A DNA stretch of 64,000 nucleotides from Primula veris. Taxonomy: Eukaryota > Streptophyta > Magnoliopsida > Ericales > Primulaceae. Location of the stretch: the NCBI GenBank assembly GCA_963682055.1, contig OY821746.1, forward strand, positions 26,354,481 to 26,418,480, given 5' to 3'. A program made the position numbers and the translations under genes. Positions 35,387 to 48,757 of the stretch are shown piece after piece (positions within the stretch are counted from its first letter, which is position 1; each line of letters begins with the position of its first letter). The notes under the pieces were generated by a model. That model was not told the origin of the DNA. It worked only from the letters and a program-made list of their open reading frames with translations, and searched no databases.

Positions 35387-37179
35387 CGTACTGCATTAAT
35401 TACTTCAATAGGTCATAATAAAAGCGAAATCACAGATACCTTATTCAATGGAATTGATGTGCTTCATTCAGCCAGACATGCTAAGGGCCTAAAAAACAAC
35501 CTAATAAAAATTGAACATAAGTAGACTGGAAACTGATAAATCAATATATTGGATATCACTGGGTAAAGATAGCAAACCATCAATTTCGATTTCAAAAAAT
35601 TTAATCGACCAGGTCAAAAACAATCAAACATGGTCGATTCACAAGACCATGAGGAGATTCATATATTACATTGAAAGAATATAACACTAACAGGGAGCTG
35701 TGGTAATAACTTAAGTTCCACTTGAAAGAAAACATCGTAAACTTTCTCCGACTGTCCAAATAAGTAATCAACTACATTATTTTAAAGGGAATCAAAGGTG
35801 TATTTTTAACCATACAATGCCAAAATATATTCGATCCTACAATTTTGTATTGATATCCGACAACAATTAATTTGAAGCATTCCATCTCATATCAACAGAC
35901 CATCTAGTTATACGAAAAATCATTTCCCAATTTCCCGCGTTGGGTGATATTAAAAAAAGACGAAACTAAAGAGGAAATATGCCTATATAGCCTGTCGATG
36001 TTACTTATGGCATTCAACCACACTCCGAAATAAGAAACATGATGGTAACATCTCTGTACGAGTAGGAACCTATCAAGTCATGTTCATAATTTACTACCTG
36101 ATCATGGGGATTTACATTTCTACTTTCTAGACAAGATTTGAATAATCTACCAATTCCATAAATTCACTTGGAAATTCCTAATGCCCCCAAAATGTAGATT
36201 TTCAACGACTTCAGATGCTTTATTATAACTTATGTAAATGATTTTAAATTTCAGAAGATAACTAATCTGAGCAGGAAAAAAGAAAACAATTAGGTAACCA
36301 ACCAGAAAGTTGGCAACGATGGTGGAAGAAGAGAAGAAAGATTATAAAATAAATGTTAATATTTTTGTTCTTGCGTAACTAGAAACTTCTTTTTAGTTGG
36401 CTAAAACAGAAATTGTGATAAGAATGAAACTGGACAGTTTGTTAAAATATTTCCATATCTTTTGTGTATTTGGTTAATTAAGTGCATTGGATTTGATTTA
36501 TTACATTCTCTATAAAAATATTGTATGTGGTCTAGAAAAAACAGTTATCATCAATCTCTATTATTAATTGTCATTATTCGATTATCTAGTTTCTCCCTAT
36601 AAACTTACATAAGAATATGTTATCACGGTACTATAATGTGTTTCCGCATGTCTTCATCAAATTAGATATTTTCTTTAATCAGTATACATTATTAAGAACG
36701 ATCAATTTAAAACATTCATCACCAAGATGCATATTACCTTTTTAGGCTATTTTACCTATGAGGAATAGAAATAAGTAAAAGAGTGAATTATTACCTTTTA
36801 ACCCATTCTTGTGTCGTATCCTAAAATTGAAAAAACTATTACATGATTCTGTAACAACTTCTTGTCAATTATTTCGTAATAGGTTGCTATATATAAGATT
36901 TTTTTTAAAAATGTTTCAAGTTTCTTTCTTCTCAAGACTGTTGACTTTTCTACACTAATCCGTTGATAAATATTGTTCTACTATGATGAAATTGTTTCAC
37001 TATCGATTTATAGTTACGTTTTGCCGCTTGCAACATCTTTACGAGGTTGATAGATACTAGGTTTGGTTCCTACTTAACATATATTCATTGCTATGTTTAC
37101 GGGTAATCCAGCAATGCAAAAGAAATTACTAGTAACCACGGATTTTTGGGTAACTCGCAACTGTTTCACTTAAATCACA

Positions 37180-38416
37180 TCTCTGTTTGTTTTGAAGGAA
37201 AATGGTGGTTGAAAAATATTTTTCCAGAAAATATAGTTTTCTCTGTGTTTGTTTTGGGGGAAATTTTGTTTTCCAGGAAAAAAATTTCCAAAATTGAGGG
37301 AAAATTAAGGAAAATATTTTCCGGAACCATAGCGTGAGCATAACAAAATGTAACTGGCTGAAAATTGAGAAAAAAAGTTAAATTTAACTAATGATAACTT
37401 AAAATAATTTAGAAGTAATCTATTAAGGAAAAAGTAATTTAAAAGAAAAATAAATTACTAATAACGACTACAACTTAAAAAGTAACTTATAAGTGAAAAC
37501 TAACAAAAAACAAGTAAAATGAGACTTTTTTGCTAGTAAAAAGTTGACTTATCTTAAGTGAATAGCAAATCATACGGGAAAAGTAACTTACATAAAAATG
37601 TAACTTATATTTTTTTTTCTTCTAAAACCAAGTAGTTTAAATGTATAAATAACACTTTAACACTAAAAAAAATTCTTGTAATTAGTTAGAATTGTTATAA
37701 GACATTAACTCATATGGAGAATAAATAAAAGTGACTTATTTCGCATTAATTCTAACAAGTTGAAAGTTACTTATTTACAATTTAGTAACTCCTAAAAATA
37801 AAAACATAAATATTTTAAGTTAAAATTAATTTAATGATAATTAAATGTTATTAATAAGTTAAACATAAATTATAATTTAACTATATGAATAACTTTTAAG
37901 TTGAAACCAATTTTTTTGTATGCATAAGTTAAAACCAATAAAAAATTTATGTAAAAGTTAACTTAATATGTATAAATAAAAAGTAATAAGTAAAAAGTAC
38001 CTAATAATGGCCCGTTGGTAAGTAATTGGTCGCCTCTTAACTTATAACTGAGTTATAAATATATAACCACATTCTAATAGTTTTTTTACTTTTGGAGAAT
38101 CTAATGTGAAAAAACTAAAAAAAAAAACACAAATTTGTAGCTGCAACGCTTTTGAGCTTTTTAGTTTTTTTTTATCCAAAAACTAGCTTTTTAAGCACTA
38201 AAAAGGCTGGCATATACCAAACACTCGTGAAATTTTTAATGAAAAAGCTAAAAAGCCTAAAAAAGCTGCCAAACATTCACAATATAAATCTATGTACAAA
38301 ATTTCCACACAAAAAATTCTTGCAACGCCCGAACAAGTAGAAAATATGGGAAAATATAAGTTTTTCTAAACAAATTTTTTCCAAGGAAAATAATTTATGG
38401 AGAAACAAATAGAGGG
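37180..38416. mobile_element. ~1.2-kb insertion in unit 1 with imperfect terminal repeats
   Basis: The segment is absent at the matching place in unit 2 (near 46580). Its ends CTCTGTTTGTTTT and (reverse) CTCTATTTGTTTC are similar. The subterminal regions carry GGAAAATTT/TTTTCC repeats. The class is uncertain (MULE-like or hAT-like). It has no coding region. Confidence 0.45.
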
Positions 38417-38430
38417 TGGTTCATTTTATA

Positions 38431-38825
38431 CAGTAGAACCTAAATACAGTCATAAACTCGGGACCAGGAAAAAATATTACTATATATATGTTATTATTAA
38501 GTGGATGTTCATATATAAAAAATATAATTTTATTTAAATATATATATTGTATAATACAAGATAAATGTATACATTGTTTCACTAACTAACACAAATATTT
38601 AAATGACAAGTATATATTTTTATTTTAACTGAGTAAACACAGTGTTGGCCCGTGCGGCTAAACCTTAGAGGGGGATGAATAAAGTTTTAGGCGTTTTTTA
38701 CGAATTTAAAATTCTAATCGCAATTAACAAATCAACTAGCTCGATATCTACTCGGGACCGATAATTTTTATTTCTGTATAGAGTTTATTCCTATATAGAG
38801 TATTATTATATGGAGGTTCTACTAT
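38431..38825. mobile_element. TA-flanked MITE (CAGTAGAACCT termini)
   Basis: CAGTAGAACCTAAATACAGT at the left and AGGTTCTACTA at the right are inverted, with TA on each side (38429-38430 and 38826-38827). Unit 2 (GGTTCATTTATAAAGGAATG near 46625) is the empty site, which confirms the insertion. The TA target suggests Tc1/mariner type. Confidence 0.7.
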
Positions 38826-39040
38826 ATAGGAATGTGCAATTATATGGTTTACTCATATCTTGTAACTACTGTATAGGGTTTAGCTCATAGTTTGATTTTT
38901 AGGAAAAACAACTGTTGCATAATGTATTCGTGTTTTCTGCATTCGAACCCAACTTTTACATATATCAAAAAAACTTCTTAACTCGCTTCTTGCGACAAAC
39001 TACGTACAAACTAGAAGAACATCTTTTTTTTTTTATATAA

Positions 39041-39475
39041 ATAGTTTTTCTGGAAAGCAAAAAAGGCTTTAGTAAATGACAAGGGCACTTGGGTCGATTT
39101 TCTGGGTATTAAAGACTGTTTTAGGATTTGTTTTAGGATTAAAGAGGTACATACGGAGAATGCAGAACTTAAGAAATCTATGAAAATTCAAGAACATGAC
39201 TTGAAAAATATTAGGCATGCAAACACTTATTTGCAAGGTTATGTCCAGAGGGTTTAGTTTTTTCTGAGTAGTTTCTCGGTTTGTTTCTTTGGTCGTGTTG
39301 TTTATTTTTGAGCGAGAAGATTGCTGGCTTAGGTGTTCTAAATATAGGAGTCTAATATAGGAGTTTGTGTTATCTTTTAGTTTGATGTTTCGTTTTTGTA
39401 TTTTGCTTTATGGATGTAATCTGGTTTAGGTCACACTTATATTAATAAAGCTTGTTTGTTTGTGAAAATAAAAAA
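39041..39475 (+). mobile_element. Retroposed 3' end with a coiled-coil-like C-terminus
   Basis: The frame 39041-39256 reads FWKAKKALVNDKGTWVDFLG, then heptad-like EVHTENAELKKSMK and ends LQGYVQRV and TAG. A T-rich 3' UTR follows with CACTTATATTAATAAAGC and an A-rich tail at 39464-39476. The mRNA-like tail suggests retroposition of a LINE or host transcript. The protein is not identified and target duplications are not convincing. Confidence 0.4.
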
Positions 39476-39541
39476 GGAAAGAAAGAGGTAATATCATGCA
39501 GTGATACCTTGGCTAATATGCATTTTTCTCCATTTTTTACA

Positions 39542-39606
39542 GACCCACACACGCATGCGCACACACGCGCGTGCACACCCACACAGACACATATATATAT
39601 ATATAC
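39542..39606. repeat. (CA)n/(TA)n microsatellite
   Basis: Alternating CACACACGC...CACACAGACAC runs into ATATATATATATA. Confidence 0.9.
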
Positions 39607-40276
39607 GGTTATGCTAACATGTGTCACTGTCACATATGTTAAGCTAAATCTAATAAGAAAATAATCATTGACATGATAATAGAATTTAATGTAACAATGT
39701 GTAATAATAGAATTTATTGTAAGATTTCAAAATTAAACATATGGTGTGTATATTTGGAATTGAAGATTTTGGTTAATCAAAAACAATTAATCTAGGCCCC
39801 AAATTAGTAACGAAAAAATTATGTACAAATCTATATATAACTCTACAACACAATAAAAAGTCAAATATTATTATAGAACCCTAGTTATAACTAGGCTAAA
39901 ATTAAATATTAATTAAACAAATAAAAAATCATTGAATTTTAGTATATTTTATGTGTCAAAACATTTTAAAATCATTAACAATTTAAAACCCCGCCTAATG
40001 AAAATTGAAAATTACTTCACTCGAAATTCACAATAGAATAATAAACATTAATAGTAAACACAGCATTTTACTTTATAATTGGAAAATAAATGCAAATTAT
40101 AGAAATGATGATATTCAATGCACTATCTTATTTACAAGATTTAAATATAAGCAATGCTACATCCAATCATTTACATACTATTGTATTATTATATTTAAAA
40201 TATTGAAAATTTATTGGACAACATTTGATACTCTAAGTATGTGCCCCAGTGACACACGCTAGCATTTCCCATATAT

Positions 40277-40600
40277 TTATAATATGTATTTGTGTGTATG
40301 TATAATCATTGAATTAGGTAATTTAGGTAAATGCAAACCGAAATATTTCATCTGAGTCGAGCTCTTCATTATAACCTGGGCTAGCAAGAATTGAGCAAAT
40401 AGATACCCAGCTCTTGCACAATTGTATAAGAGCCCATCTGTTCTTCGAAATATTCGATTCGGCTTAATACTTGGATTTTTTGAAACAAACAACCTCGTAA
40501 ACGATATTTTTTTTCCAGCTTCCAAAAAGCGCTTCCATCTACACTAATTAAGAATATTAAACTTGTTAGAGCCCATATAACCTTCCCCTGTTAAAAGGCA
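40277..40600 (-). pseudogene. Conserved minus-strand coding-like segment, unit 1
   Basis: The minus strand encodes SFTRLFVSKNPSIKPNRIF, then LLYNCARAGYLFAQFLLAQV. The same peptide with a few replacements is found in unit 2 (47426-47690). The two copies stay in frame despite nucleotide differences, which hints at a former exon. In unit 2 the frame extends upstream through a GKIIWALTSLIFLISVDGSA segment; in unit 1 an indel in an A-run breaks it. Family unknown. Confidence 0.35.
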
Positions 40601-40916
40601 TGCAAAGAAATGATTTTACTAACTCAGTCAAAGACTCAAATGATTGTCTAAATATTTGCTTGCTAGTTTTCCAATAACTCCTTAACTCACACAACAGCGT
40701 ACTCATTCCCAACGCGCTAATATTTTCTTATTAAAAACTGTGACAAAATTCAGTTTTTTCTCCTTACGAAGGAAAAATAACCGCTTTTAACTATTTTTGT
40801 GCGTACAACTTTTAAATGTTTATTCCATTTAAACACTATTTACACCCTCTGATAACGTCTCTAACAATAATTAGCTAATAAGAAAGCATAACTTAGGGTT
40901 TTGCAATCCTAATTCA

Positions 40917-41875
40917 AAGAAAGAAAAAGTAAAATTCAGTATGAAAGTTTGTTAAACTTTTTCTTCTTGAAATCTGGAACACAACATGCCCTTTAAAATT
41001 TTCCTACTTTGCAACAAACATTGTTTACATACACTGGGAGGGAGAGGCTTGTTCATCCCCATGAGTGTCTTATCATTTTTGTTTACAGCTTCTAATGTTG
41101 CCAAGTGTATTGGGATTTAATATATCTTATGGATCTAATAAGGCAGCAATTCAAAATTCATGAATTAACAATTATACATATAGAAAGAGAAGGTAACAAA
41201 TGAGCAGATTACCTGCCGAATTTAGGGTGCGAAGAAGACCCAATAATTTCGAATTGCATAGAAGACTTATCAGATTATTTCAAGGCGGTAATCATCACTG
41301 AAACTCTGAGAATTTCTTACTTACAAATCAAATGAGCTTTGAGTTTTTTTTGGAAGAAGAAGAGAGACAGTCTCTCTCTAAATAAGAAAGTGATGATTCT
41401 ACAGTAGACAAATAGTTCAATAGAGTTAGTAATGGGACGCGTGTTCAAAGTTTCATTTTATTCTTTTTAGTCCTAAAGTTTCTGTCGGTTTACAGTTTAC
41501 TGCGATAGATTGTAATTATAACAATTTTTCACTTTATTATTTAATAAAATTGTGGGATTTCCCACTGATTATTTAAAAAAAAAAAGAAGGAAAAGTAAAA
41601 TTCAGTATGAAAGTTTGTTAAACTTTTTCTTCTTGAAATCTGGAACACAACATGCCCTTTAAAATTTTCCTACTTTGCAACAAATAACATTGTTTACATA
41701 CACTGGGAGGGAGAGAACTATATACGGGTATTATCTGGTAAATCGCTTATTCGTTATGAACAACTTTATCCTTCTTGCTTTTATCTTGTTCCTCTTGTTC
41801 ATCCCCATGAGCGTCTATCATTTTTGTTTAAAGCTTCTAATGTTGCCAAATGAAAAGAAATTCTAAATGCTTGAA
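40917..41875. repeat. Local duplication around a LINE-like tail
   Basis: AAGTAAAATTCAGTATGAAA to TAATGTTGCCAA occurs at 40927-41104 and 41590-41851. The first copy has lost about 70 bp. Unit 2 holds only one copy (48591-49317). The DNA between the copies ends at 41525-41583 with a LINE-like tail (TTTAATAAAATTGTGGGATT, TCCCAC, then an A-run). Confidence 0.65.
41756..41866 (+). CDS. Small ORF with signal-peptide-like start (unit 1)
   Basis: ATG-started, 36 codons: MNNFILLAFILFLLFIPMSV is strongly hydrophobic and looks like a secretion signal or membrane anchor, then a short basic tail to TAA. The same start with MNN and the hydrophobic core occurs in unit 2 (48749, then 49226-49321), where the tail reads SFSFRASAVAK. 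A partial third version lies at 41057-41125 (FIPMSVLSFLFTASNVAK). Indels shift the tail frames, so the ancestral product may have ended in ASxVAK-like residues. Whether any version is expressed is unknown. Confidence 0.3.
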   Translation: MNNFILLAFILFLLFIPMSVYHFCLKLLMLPNEKKF

Positions 41876-44020
41876 GTACTTGAAAAGAAAAAAGAATATA
41901 CCTTTTCTATTAGGTATAAAAATGGCATATTACAATCTACAAAGCTACGACCTAACTGTAATGATTTTTATTTGAGTTTGTGTGTAAGATCCGGCAAATT
42001 AATAAAAAAAAGTGAAAGACGAACATGAAAGGAAATAAGATCGGTTTGGGAAAACGAGCAGTAGTGACATCATAAGTAGCTATATATATAATATAATAAA
42101 GAAATAAGTAGCTAGTGAAAGCCGGCATATTTACAAGTCATAGCCAAATACTGTTATTGTGCTCGAGATATCTCATGGGAGTCTTCTACTTCAATTGTAA
42201 AATTATAAGAAGGTGTCTAGGTAAACTTGACCAACCACATATGAATTCTTTTATGTTTTGATTATCATAAATTTAGTCGCCAAACGTTACCTATGGCATT
42301 AATTCACACCCGGACAGGAAAAAGCCAATTGGTTAAGGCAATGTCTGCAGTCTGCTCATATGAATTCTTATATATGGTTTGATACTCTTAGTCACATTTA
42401 AGTACTGTACTAATTACTTCAATAGATCACAATAAGAGAAAATTATGAAAAGATACATATAAGTGATACTTAATTATCAAAAACTCGGGCCTTTAAATAC
42501 TTTTAAAAATTAGTACATATGCTACATGATGTTAGTTCTTTTTACTCTTTGTTTTTTTAACTTTGATTCTACATAATTCTACATTATATGTACCAAATCT
42601 TAAACAAGACTTAAGAATCTGTGGGTTTATTTGAAATTAAGTATATTTTTATGTACTAATCAATGATTCTCCCTCACAATAAAAGCGAAATCACAGAAAC
42701 GCTGTAACTGATGTGCTTCATTCAGCCAGAATTGCTAAGGGCCTAAGAGACAACATAAAACGAATTACACATTGTTTATATAAGTAGACTGGAAACTTAT
42801 AAATCATCAATTTTGATCTCATTGGAAAAAGATAGGGAACAGTCAATTGAGATTTCAACAAATTTAATTGACCACGTCAAAAACGATCAAACAAGATCGA
42901 TTAACAAGACCAGAAGATTTCATATATTACATTGAAAGAATTATAATAATACGGATCGGTAGTAATTACTTAAGTTCCACATAAAACCAAACATCCAAAA
43001 CTCTCTCCGACTGTCCAAATAAGTACTTATTAACTACATTATTTTTTTAGGGAAGCAAAGGTATATTTTCAAAAATAATAAACCAGATCATATATTATCC
43101 AACACTTATATAATGAGATCCAACAACAATAAGTTTTAATCATTCAATCTCATATCAACAGACCATCTAGTTATAAGAAAAAAAATCCCATTTTCTCGCG
43201 CGTTGCCTGATATTAAAGAAGTACAAAACTAAAGAGGAAATAGTCCTATATAGCTTGTTAATGTTGCTTATGGCATTCAACCATACTCCGAAAAAATATA
43301 ACATTAATATTTTAAAGAGTAGCAAACCTATCAAGTCATGTCCATAACTTACTAACTCATGGAGATTTATATTTCTAATTTCTAGACAAGATTTGAATAA
43401 TTTACTGATTCCTCTAAGAAATCTGCCCTCGAAATGAATTCTCTGACACATTACGTAGTCTAACATCTAAAACAATTACAATTAGCACATTTATAGCGAC
43501 AATCATGTTATCACTGGACAATAATACAAATGCAATTAGGTTTGAAAATAAGATATTTCCATAAATTCACTTGGAAATTGTAAATGAGCACAAAAAGTAG
43601 AATTTCAAAGACATCACATGCTTTATTAAAACTAATGTAAATTATTCTAAATTTCAGAAGATACGTATCTTCTGAATTTTAGTACTTGTCACAATTTATC
43701 AGTCGTATAAAGCATGATTATAAATAAAATTGTTACTATTTTGATTCCTAGAAACTTTTTTTTAGTTAGCTAAAAGAGAAAATGTAATAAGAATGAAAAT
43801 ATATAATTTAACTTATTTCTTTATTTTTTATGTATTTGGTTCTAGAGTATTGCATTGATTTATTACATTTCTCTATTAAAATATTGTATGCGGCCTCAAA
43901 AAAAGGTTATTATCAATCTATATTATTATTTTTCTAAATTTGATTCTCTAATTTCTCCACTATACACTTATATAATATAAGAATATGTTAGTACGATGCC
44001 GTATTATTATGTGTTTCCGC

Positions 44021-44995
44021 TAGGGCTGTTAATGAAGCGAAACGAGATGAAAACGAGCGAAATTACACGAAATTCGTTTAGTTTTTGAGTTTTTCATTAT
44101 CATTCGTTTTCGTTCATTTCGTTTTCATTTAGTTTAGTAATGAACGAAAACGATACGAGCTCTTAACGAAACAGATATGAAATGTTTCACGAAGTTTTCA
44201 CCACGTTCACACGTAATCGTATTACGTGAACCACTATGTTACAACTTGCACGTAATCATATTTACACCTAAGTACCTAACATTATATATTTTTATATAAT
44301 GAAATTTATATTCATATTACTAATGTAGTATATTTTACAATACTTTTATTGCTATAAACGCACATGCATGTATATATGTATAAAATTATATATATGTATA
44401 TATATATATACACATATATATATTAGACGAAAACTAAATTTAACAAAACAAAAAAAGGATATGATCATTATCAACTCGTTTAAAAAACGAGATGCATATT
44501 TTATTTCATTATCATTTCATTTAGTAATGAACGAAAATGAAACGAGCTCTTAAAAAACGAAATGATATTTTTTCATGAAATTTTTGCCTAATTTACAGCC
44601 CGACGTACGTATGGGCATGGGGTGGCACATGCCCCCCCCAATTTTTTTTCAAAACTAATTACTATATTACTCATTTGTGTGTTGTATAAATTACAAAGAA
44701 ATATTCTAGTAATGTTTTATATCCATTTACTTCATTCACATATACATTTTTTTCATTTTATACCCATTTACTTCAGGTTCAATCGTTTCATCTAATGTTT
44801 CTCACTAATATAATTATGGTTATATATTCTTTTAGGTTTCATTTGAATACATACATATTTGAGAACTCTGTCATTTTATGTTAATGTCGTGTGTAATTTT
44901 TTTGACGAATCGATTCCTAATATACAAAAAAGAATTACTCGATTTAAAAATATTTTATTATCATCCCTCCGAAAAAAATTCCTTGATCCGCCCCT
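44021..44995. mobile_element. Composite hAT-like insertion with unlike ends
   Basis: The left end is TAGGGCTGTTAATGAAGCGA. The right end, read in reverse, is AGGGGCGGATCAAGGAATTT, a different hAT-type terminus. Flanks GTTTCCGC (44013-44020) and GTTTTCGC (44996-45003) match at 7 of 8 bases, and unit 1 (36641) is the empty site. Inside, TTTACAGCCC at 44592-44601 looks like the proper right end of the first element, directly followed by the second element's GGGCATGGGGTGGCACATGC. Confidence 0.65.
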
Positions 44996-45371
44996 GTTTT
45001 CGCATGTCTAGAACTTTTCTTTAATCAATACATTATTAATAATTACTATCATTCTAAAACACCCATAATGCACCAAGATGAATGTTTCTTTTCGTAGGCA
45101 ATTTTACCTATATATAGGGAATATGAATAAGTAAGCTAATTATAACTTTTAACACGTTCTTGTTCGTATTCCAAAAATTGAAAAAAATATTACAAGATTT
45201 TGCAACAGTTTATTCTATCAACATATCATTTTTTTCAAAATAGCTTACCAAAGCTTAGCATTTTAAAAAAATTTATCAAGTGTGTTTCTTTTTCAAGAGT
45301 GCTGGCTTTTCTACACTCTAAGACTAAGAGGAACCTCTTGATAAGTATTATTCTACGTACTATGATGAAAA

Positions 45372-46382
45372 CTAGGGGAGGTTTAGGGTCAGGACCCGAC
45401 CTGCTCGGATTAATATATGTCCCGACCCGATTTTTTTGAGAGTAAAAAAAAATCTCGACCCCGACCCGACAAAAGTGGGGACCCGATTTTTCAGGATCCG
45501 TAAGGTCCGAATAGGGGTATCCCGACATTTTAGTTTTTTTCACAATATAATTTTTTTGGTAAAAGAAAATCTTTATTTAAATAAGTTTGACTTTTATTTA
45601 TTCATGGTTGTCTAAACATGATAAACACAATTTATATTTGAGAAAAAGCATTACTAATAAATGTAAAAAAAAAAAAATCACCAATAACTAATAATAGAGG
45701 GGGAAGTTAACAAAGAATAGAGAAAATGATGGGAAAACAATTAATAAAACTTGCTGTTATTCGTATATCCAACAACGATAATACTAGATTAGATACATGA
45801 TATGTTATAACTTATAACTTGTAAAGTCGGAAAAAGGTTGTTCGTTTATTTTTCTAAACATATTTTGTAAAAAATAACAAAATTAATTTTTTAAAAGTTA
45901 TATATTTTCACTTGACTTTTATCTTCAATTCAAAACTACAAATGTATAAAGTATGAGACTTATTTAACATACAAGATTACAATAGGCTAATAATATTATA
46001 AAGAGTAAACTATTTTTTTAATATTAAATTCACCCATTGAATAAAAAAAAAATTATGAAAAAGTAAGGTCCTATGTTTTAGTATTTTTTTTATTAAATAA
46101 GAATACTACTCCTATAATTTTAGTAAACTAAAATTAGAGCATAAGAATAATTAATACCAACTATTGGGAAATCTAATTCATTTAACTCATAAATAAATTC
46201 CCAACATATATTGTCAGTGTGGTATTAAAAAAAAAAGAAATCGGGTCGGGTGAGGATTCCCGTCGGGATTTATCCCTACACCCGATCCCTATCCCGAAAA
46301 TAGTCAGGACTGGACAAGTTTGGGTTCAGGATAAAATCGGGTCGGGTGCGGGTCGGGAAATAGGGATTTTTACCCAACCCTA
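45372..46382. mobile_element. hAT non-autonomous element related to 1753-2641
   Basis: The ends are TAGGGGAGGTTTAGGGTC and ...CCCAACCCTA, with GGGTCGGGT/GACCCGACC subterminal repeats at both sides. Unit 1 at about 36984 (TATGATGAAATTG) is the empty site. The target duplication is decayed. The interior is AT-rich and non-coding. Confidence 0.75.
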
Positions 46383-46847
46383 ATTATAAAAATATTGTTT
46401 CATTATCGGTTGATAGATACGTTTTGTCACTTGCAACATCTCCTGCGATATACGAGATTTGGTTCATGCTTTACAAAAATATATTGCTACGTTTATGGTA
46501 CCGATGCTTTTACTAGAAGTCAAAATATTAATATAAACACGGATTTTTGGGTAACCACGCGCAACTGTTTCATTTAAATCAATGGTTAATTTTACTAACA
46601 GTAGTTGCTACTCATAACGGGCGTGGTTCATTTATAAAGGAATGTGCAATTGCATGGTTTAGCTCATATCTTCTAACTATATGGTTAATTTAGCTCATAA
46701 TATCGAATTTGAGGAAAATAACCGTTGCATATATAACTCATTCGAGTTTTCTCCTTTCGTACTCAACTTTTAACGATATGAAAAAATGCCTTAACTCGCA
46801 CTCTGTTGGCAATAACTACATTTTTTTTTTTCTAATAATTGGTGGGG

Positions 46848-47400
46848 AAAACCACATTTTTAACCACATTTTTATTTTATTAATAAAGGGAAAATAAAAA
46901 TATGGGGGAAAAACCCCACGAAAACGAGCATCCCAAAGTGATACTCAAAATGTCAGAAAAACGAAATACCGGTACCAAAAATCTAACAAGATCAAAATTA
47001 CAGTCTAAAAGAAAAGAAAAACAAATATCCCTACACCAACTAGAAGTAACCAGTAACTTGAGGGACCAATCTTGCAGAATCTTCACCACGGCTCATATCC
47101 AGACCAAATAGATGTCTGGACCACAAACTGATCATATTCTTCACCGCTATCCCAAGGTAGAGAGAGAAACGCTCCGGCGAAAGGAGCCACTTTCATAAAT
47201 CAATCCAAACATCGAATATTGGGTTTTTTTTTGTAGTGCTTTGAAGGGCAATGTCCCGTCGAGGATCTTTGAACTCAAAAAAAGCTTTCGCAAAAATTAT
47301 CGACCAATGAATCTTTTTTGCTATTTTCAGTTGCTTCTATAAATTTGGCATGGATGGTATTGTACCTCGCACAGTAATTTTGAAAATATTTTAGTCCATC
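46848..47400 (-). mobile_element. LINE 3' end, minus orientation
   Basis: Read on the minus strand, a UTR-like sequence ends GGGGTTTTTCCCCCATATTT, then TTTATTAATAAAATAAAAATGTGG, the same tail style as 3.4 kb. Upstream there is no intact domain. The copy is 5'-truncated. Confidence 0.55.
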
Positions 47401-47425
47401 CCTCTTTATACAAAAAACCTAAATA

Positions 47426-47690
47426 TTATAGCCGAGTCCAGCTCTTCAGTATAACATGGGCTAGCAAGAATTGAGCAAATAGATACCCAGCTCTTGCACA
47501 ATTGTATAAGAGCCCATATGTTCTTTGAAACATTCGATTCGGGTTAATACTTGGATTTCTTGAAACAAACAACCTCGTAAACGATATTGTTTTTTCCAGC
47601 TTCCAAAAAGCGCTTCCATCTACACTAATTAAGAATATCAAACTGGTTAGAGCCCATATAATCTTCCCCTGCAACCGCACCAGTTTACTT
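47426..47690 (-). pseudogene. Conserved minus-strand coding-like segment, unit 2
   Basis: SFTRLFVSRNPSINPNRMF and LLYNCARAGYLFAQFLLAHV match unit 1 (40277-40600). Here the frame is open further upstream. Not identified. Confidence 0.35.
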
Positions 47691-48757
47691 ACACTTTTTC
47701 TTAAATTTAAGATAATTAGCATCATTTTTATATTTGTAAGATAACAATTTATCTTTATACATTTTTCAGCTTCACTATCAAATTTATTATCATAACTAAA
47801 TATTATTATATTTCAATATACATCTATCAATTTTTTTCAAGCCAAATTAATTTACTAGAGCAAACACATTAAATAACTTAGACATTTTATCATATTTAAA
47901 GTTAAAAGTATACTTTTACAACTTATAAGGAAACGTTTTGATTTATACAAATTATCAAAAAAATTTATCAATTTCTCTATCACAACTATACAACTTATCT
48001 TTTTGTTATTTTATTAATTTATATGTGAAAACTACAAATAAAGGAGAGAGTTTAAGAGAAAAGTAAGAGAGCGAAATTATTATTTAAATTATAAATGAAT
48101 ATTTTGATCCCTTATATTTGAGAGATATTTGAATTCATGTATATTTAAGTTAATGGATAAAAAAACTGATGCATATATAATTTTAGAACAATCTCCTAAT
48201 ATTTAACATAAATTGATGATATAAGCGAACTGATGCGATTGCTCTAACAAGGCTTACCAAGAAATGATTTTACTAACTCAGTCAAAGACTCAAATGATTG
48301 TCCAAATGTTTCCTTGCTAGCTTTCCAATAACTCCTTAACTCACACAACAACTTACTCATTCCCAACGCACTAATATTTTCTTATTAGAAACTGTGATAA
48401 AATTCAGTTTTTTCTGCTTGCGGAGGAAAAATAACAGCTTTTAACTATTATTTGTGTGTGTACAACTTTAAAATGTTCATTCCATCTAAACACTATTTAC
48501 ACCCACTAATAACGTCTCTAACAATTAGCTACTAAGAGAGCATAACTTAGGGTTTTGCAATCCTAATTCAAAGGAAGGAAAATTAAAGTAAAACTCAGTA
48601 TAAAAGTTCGTTAAACTCTTTCTTCTTGAGATCTTGAACACAACCGGCCCTTTAAAATTTACCTACTTTGTAACAAATAACATTGTTTACTTACACTGGT
48701 AGGGAGAGAACTATATATGGCTATTATATGGTAAATCGCTTATTCGTTATGAACAAC

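Larger units (their letters stand above)
35388..42401. repeat. Tandem-array unit 1 (~7.0 kb)
   Basis: It begins GTACTGCATTAATTACTTC. Landmarks that recur in unit 2 include: AAGCGAAATCACAG with TGATGTGCTTCATTCAGCCA (35424-35478), CAGACCATCTAGTTATA (35897), GTTTTGCCGCTTGCAAC (37017), AGCAAGAATTGAGCAAATAG (40383), CTTTAAAATTTTCCTACTTT (40990 and 41652) and AAGCTACGACCTAACTGTAA (41942). The unit-to-unit distance is 7014 bp at the start landmark. Between landmarks the unit is AT-rich and mostly non-coding, carrying the insertions listed separately. Confidence 0.8.

Noticed and set aside
39542..39633. Protein frames over the CA/TA microsatellite
   Set aside because: Simple-sequence artefact.
42323..42350. 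Box A-like GCCAATTGGTTAAGGC suggesting a tRNA gene or SINE
   Set aside because: No box B, no cloverleaf and no target duplication nearby; chance or a very short remnant.
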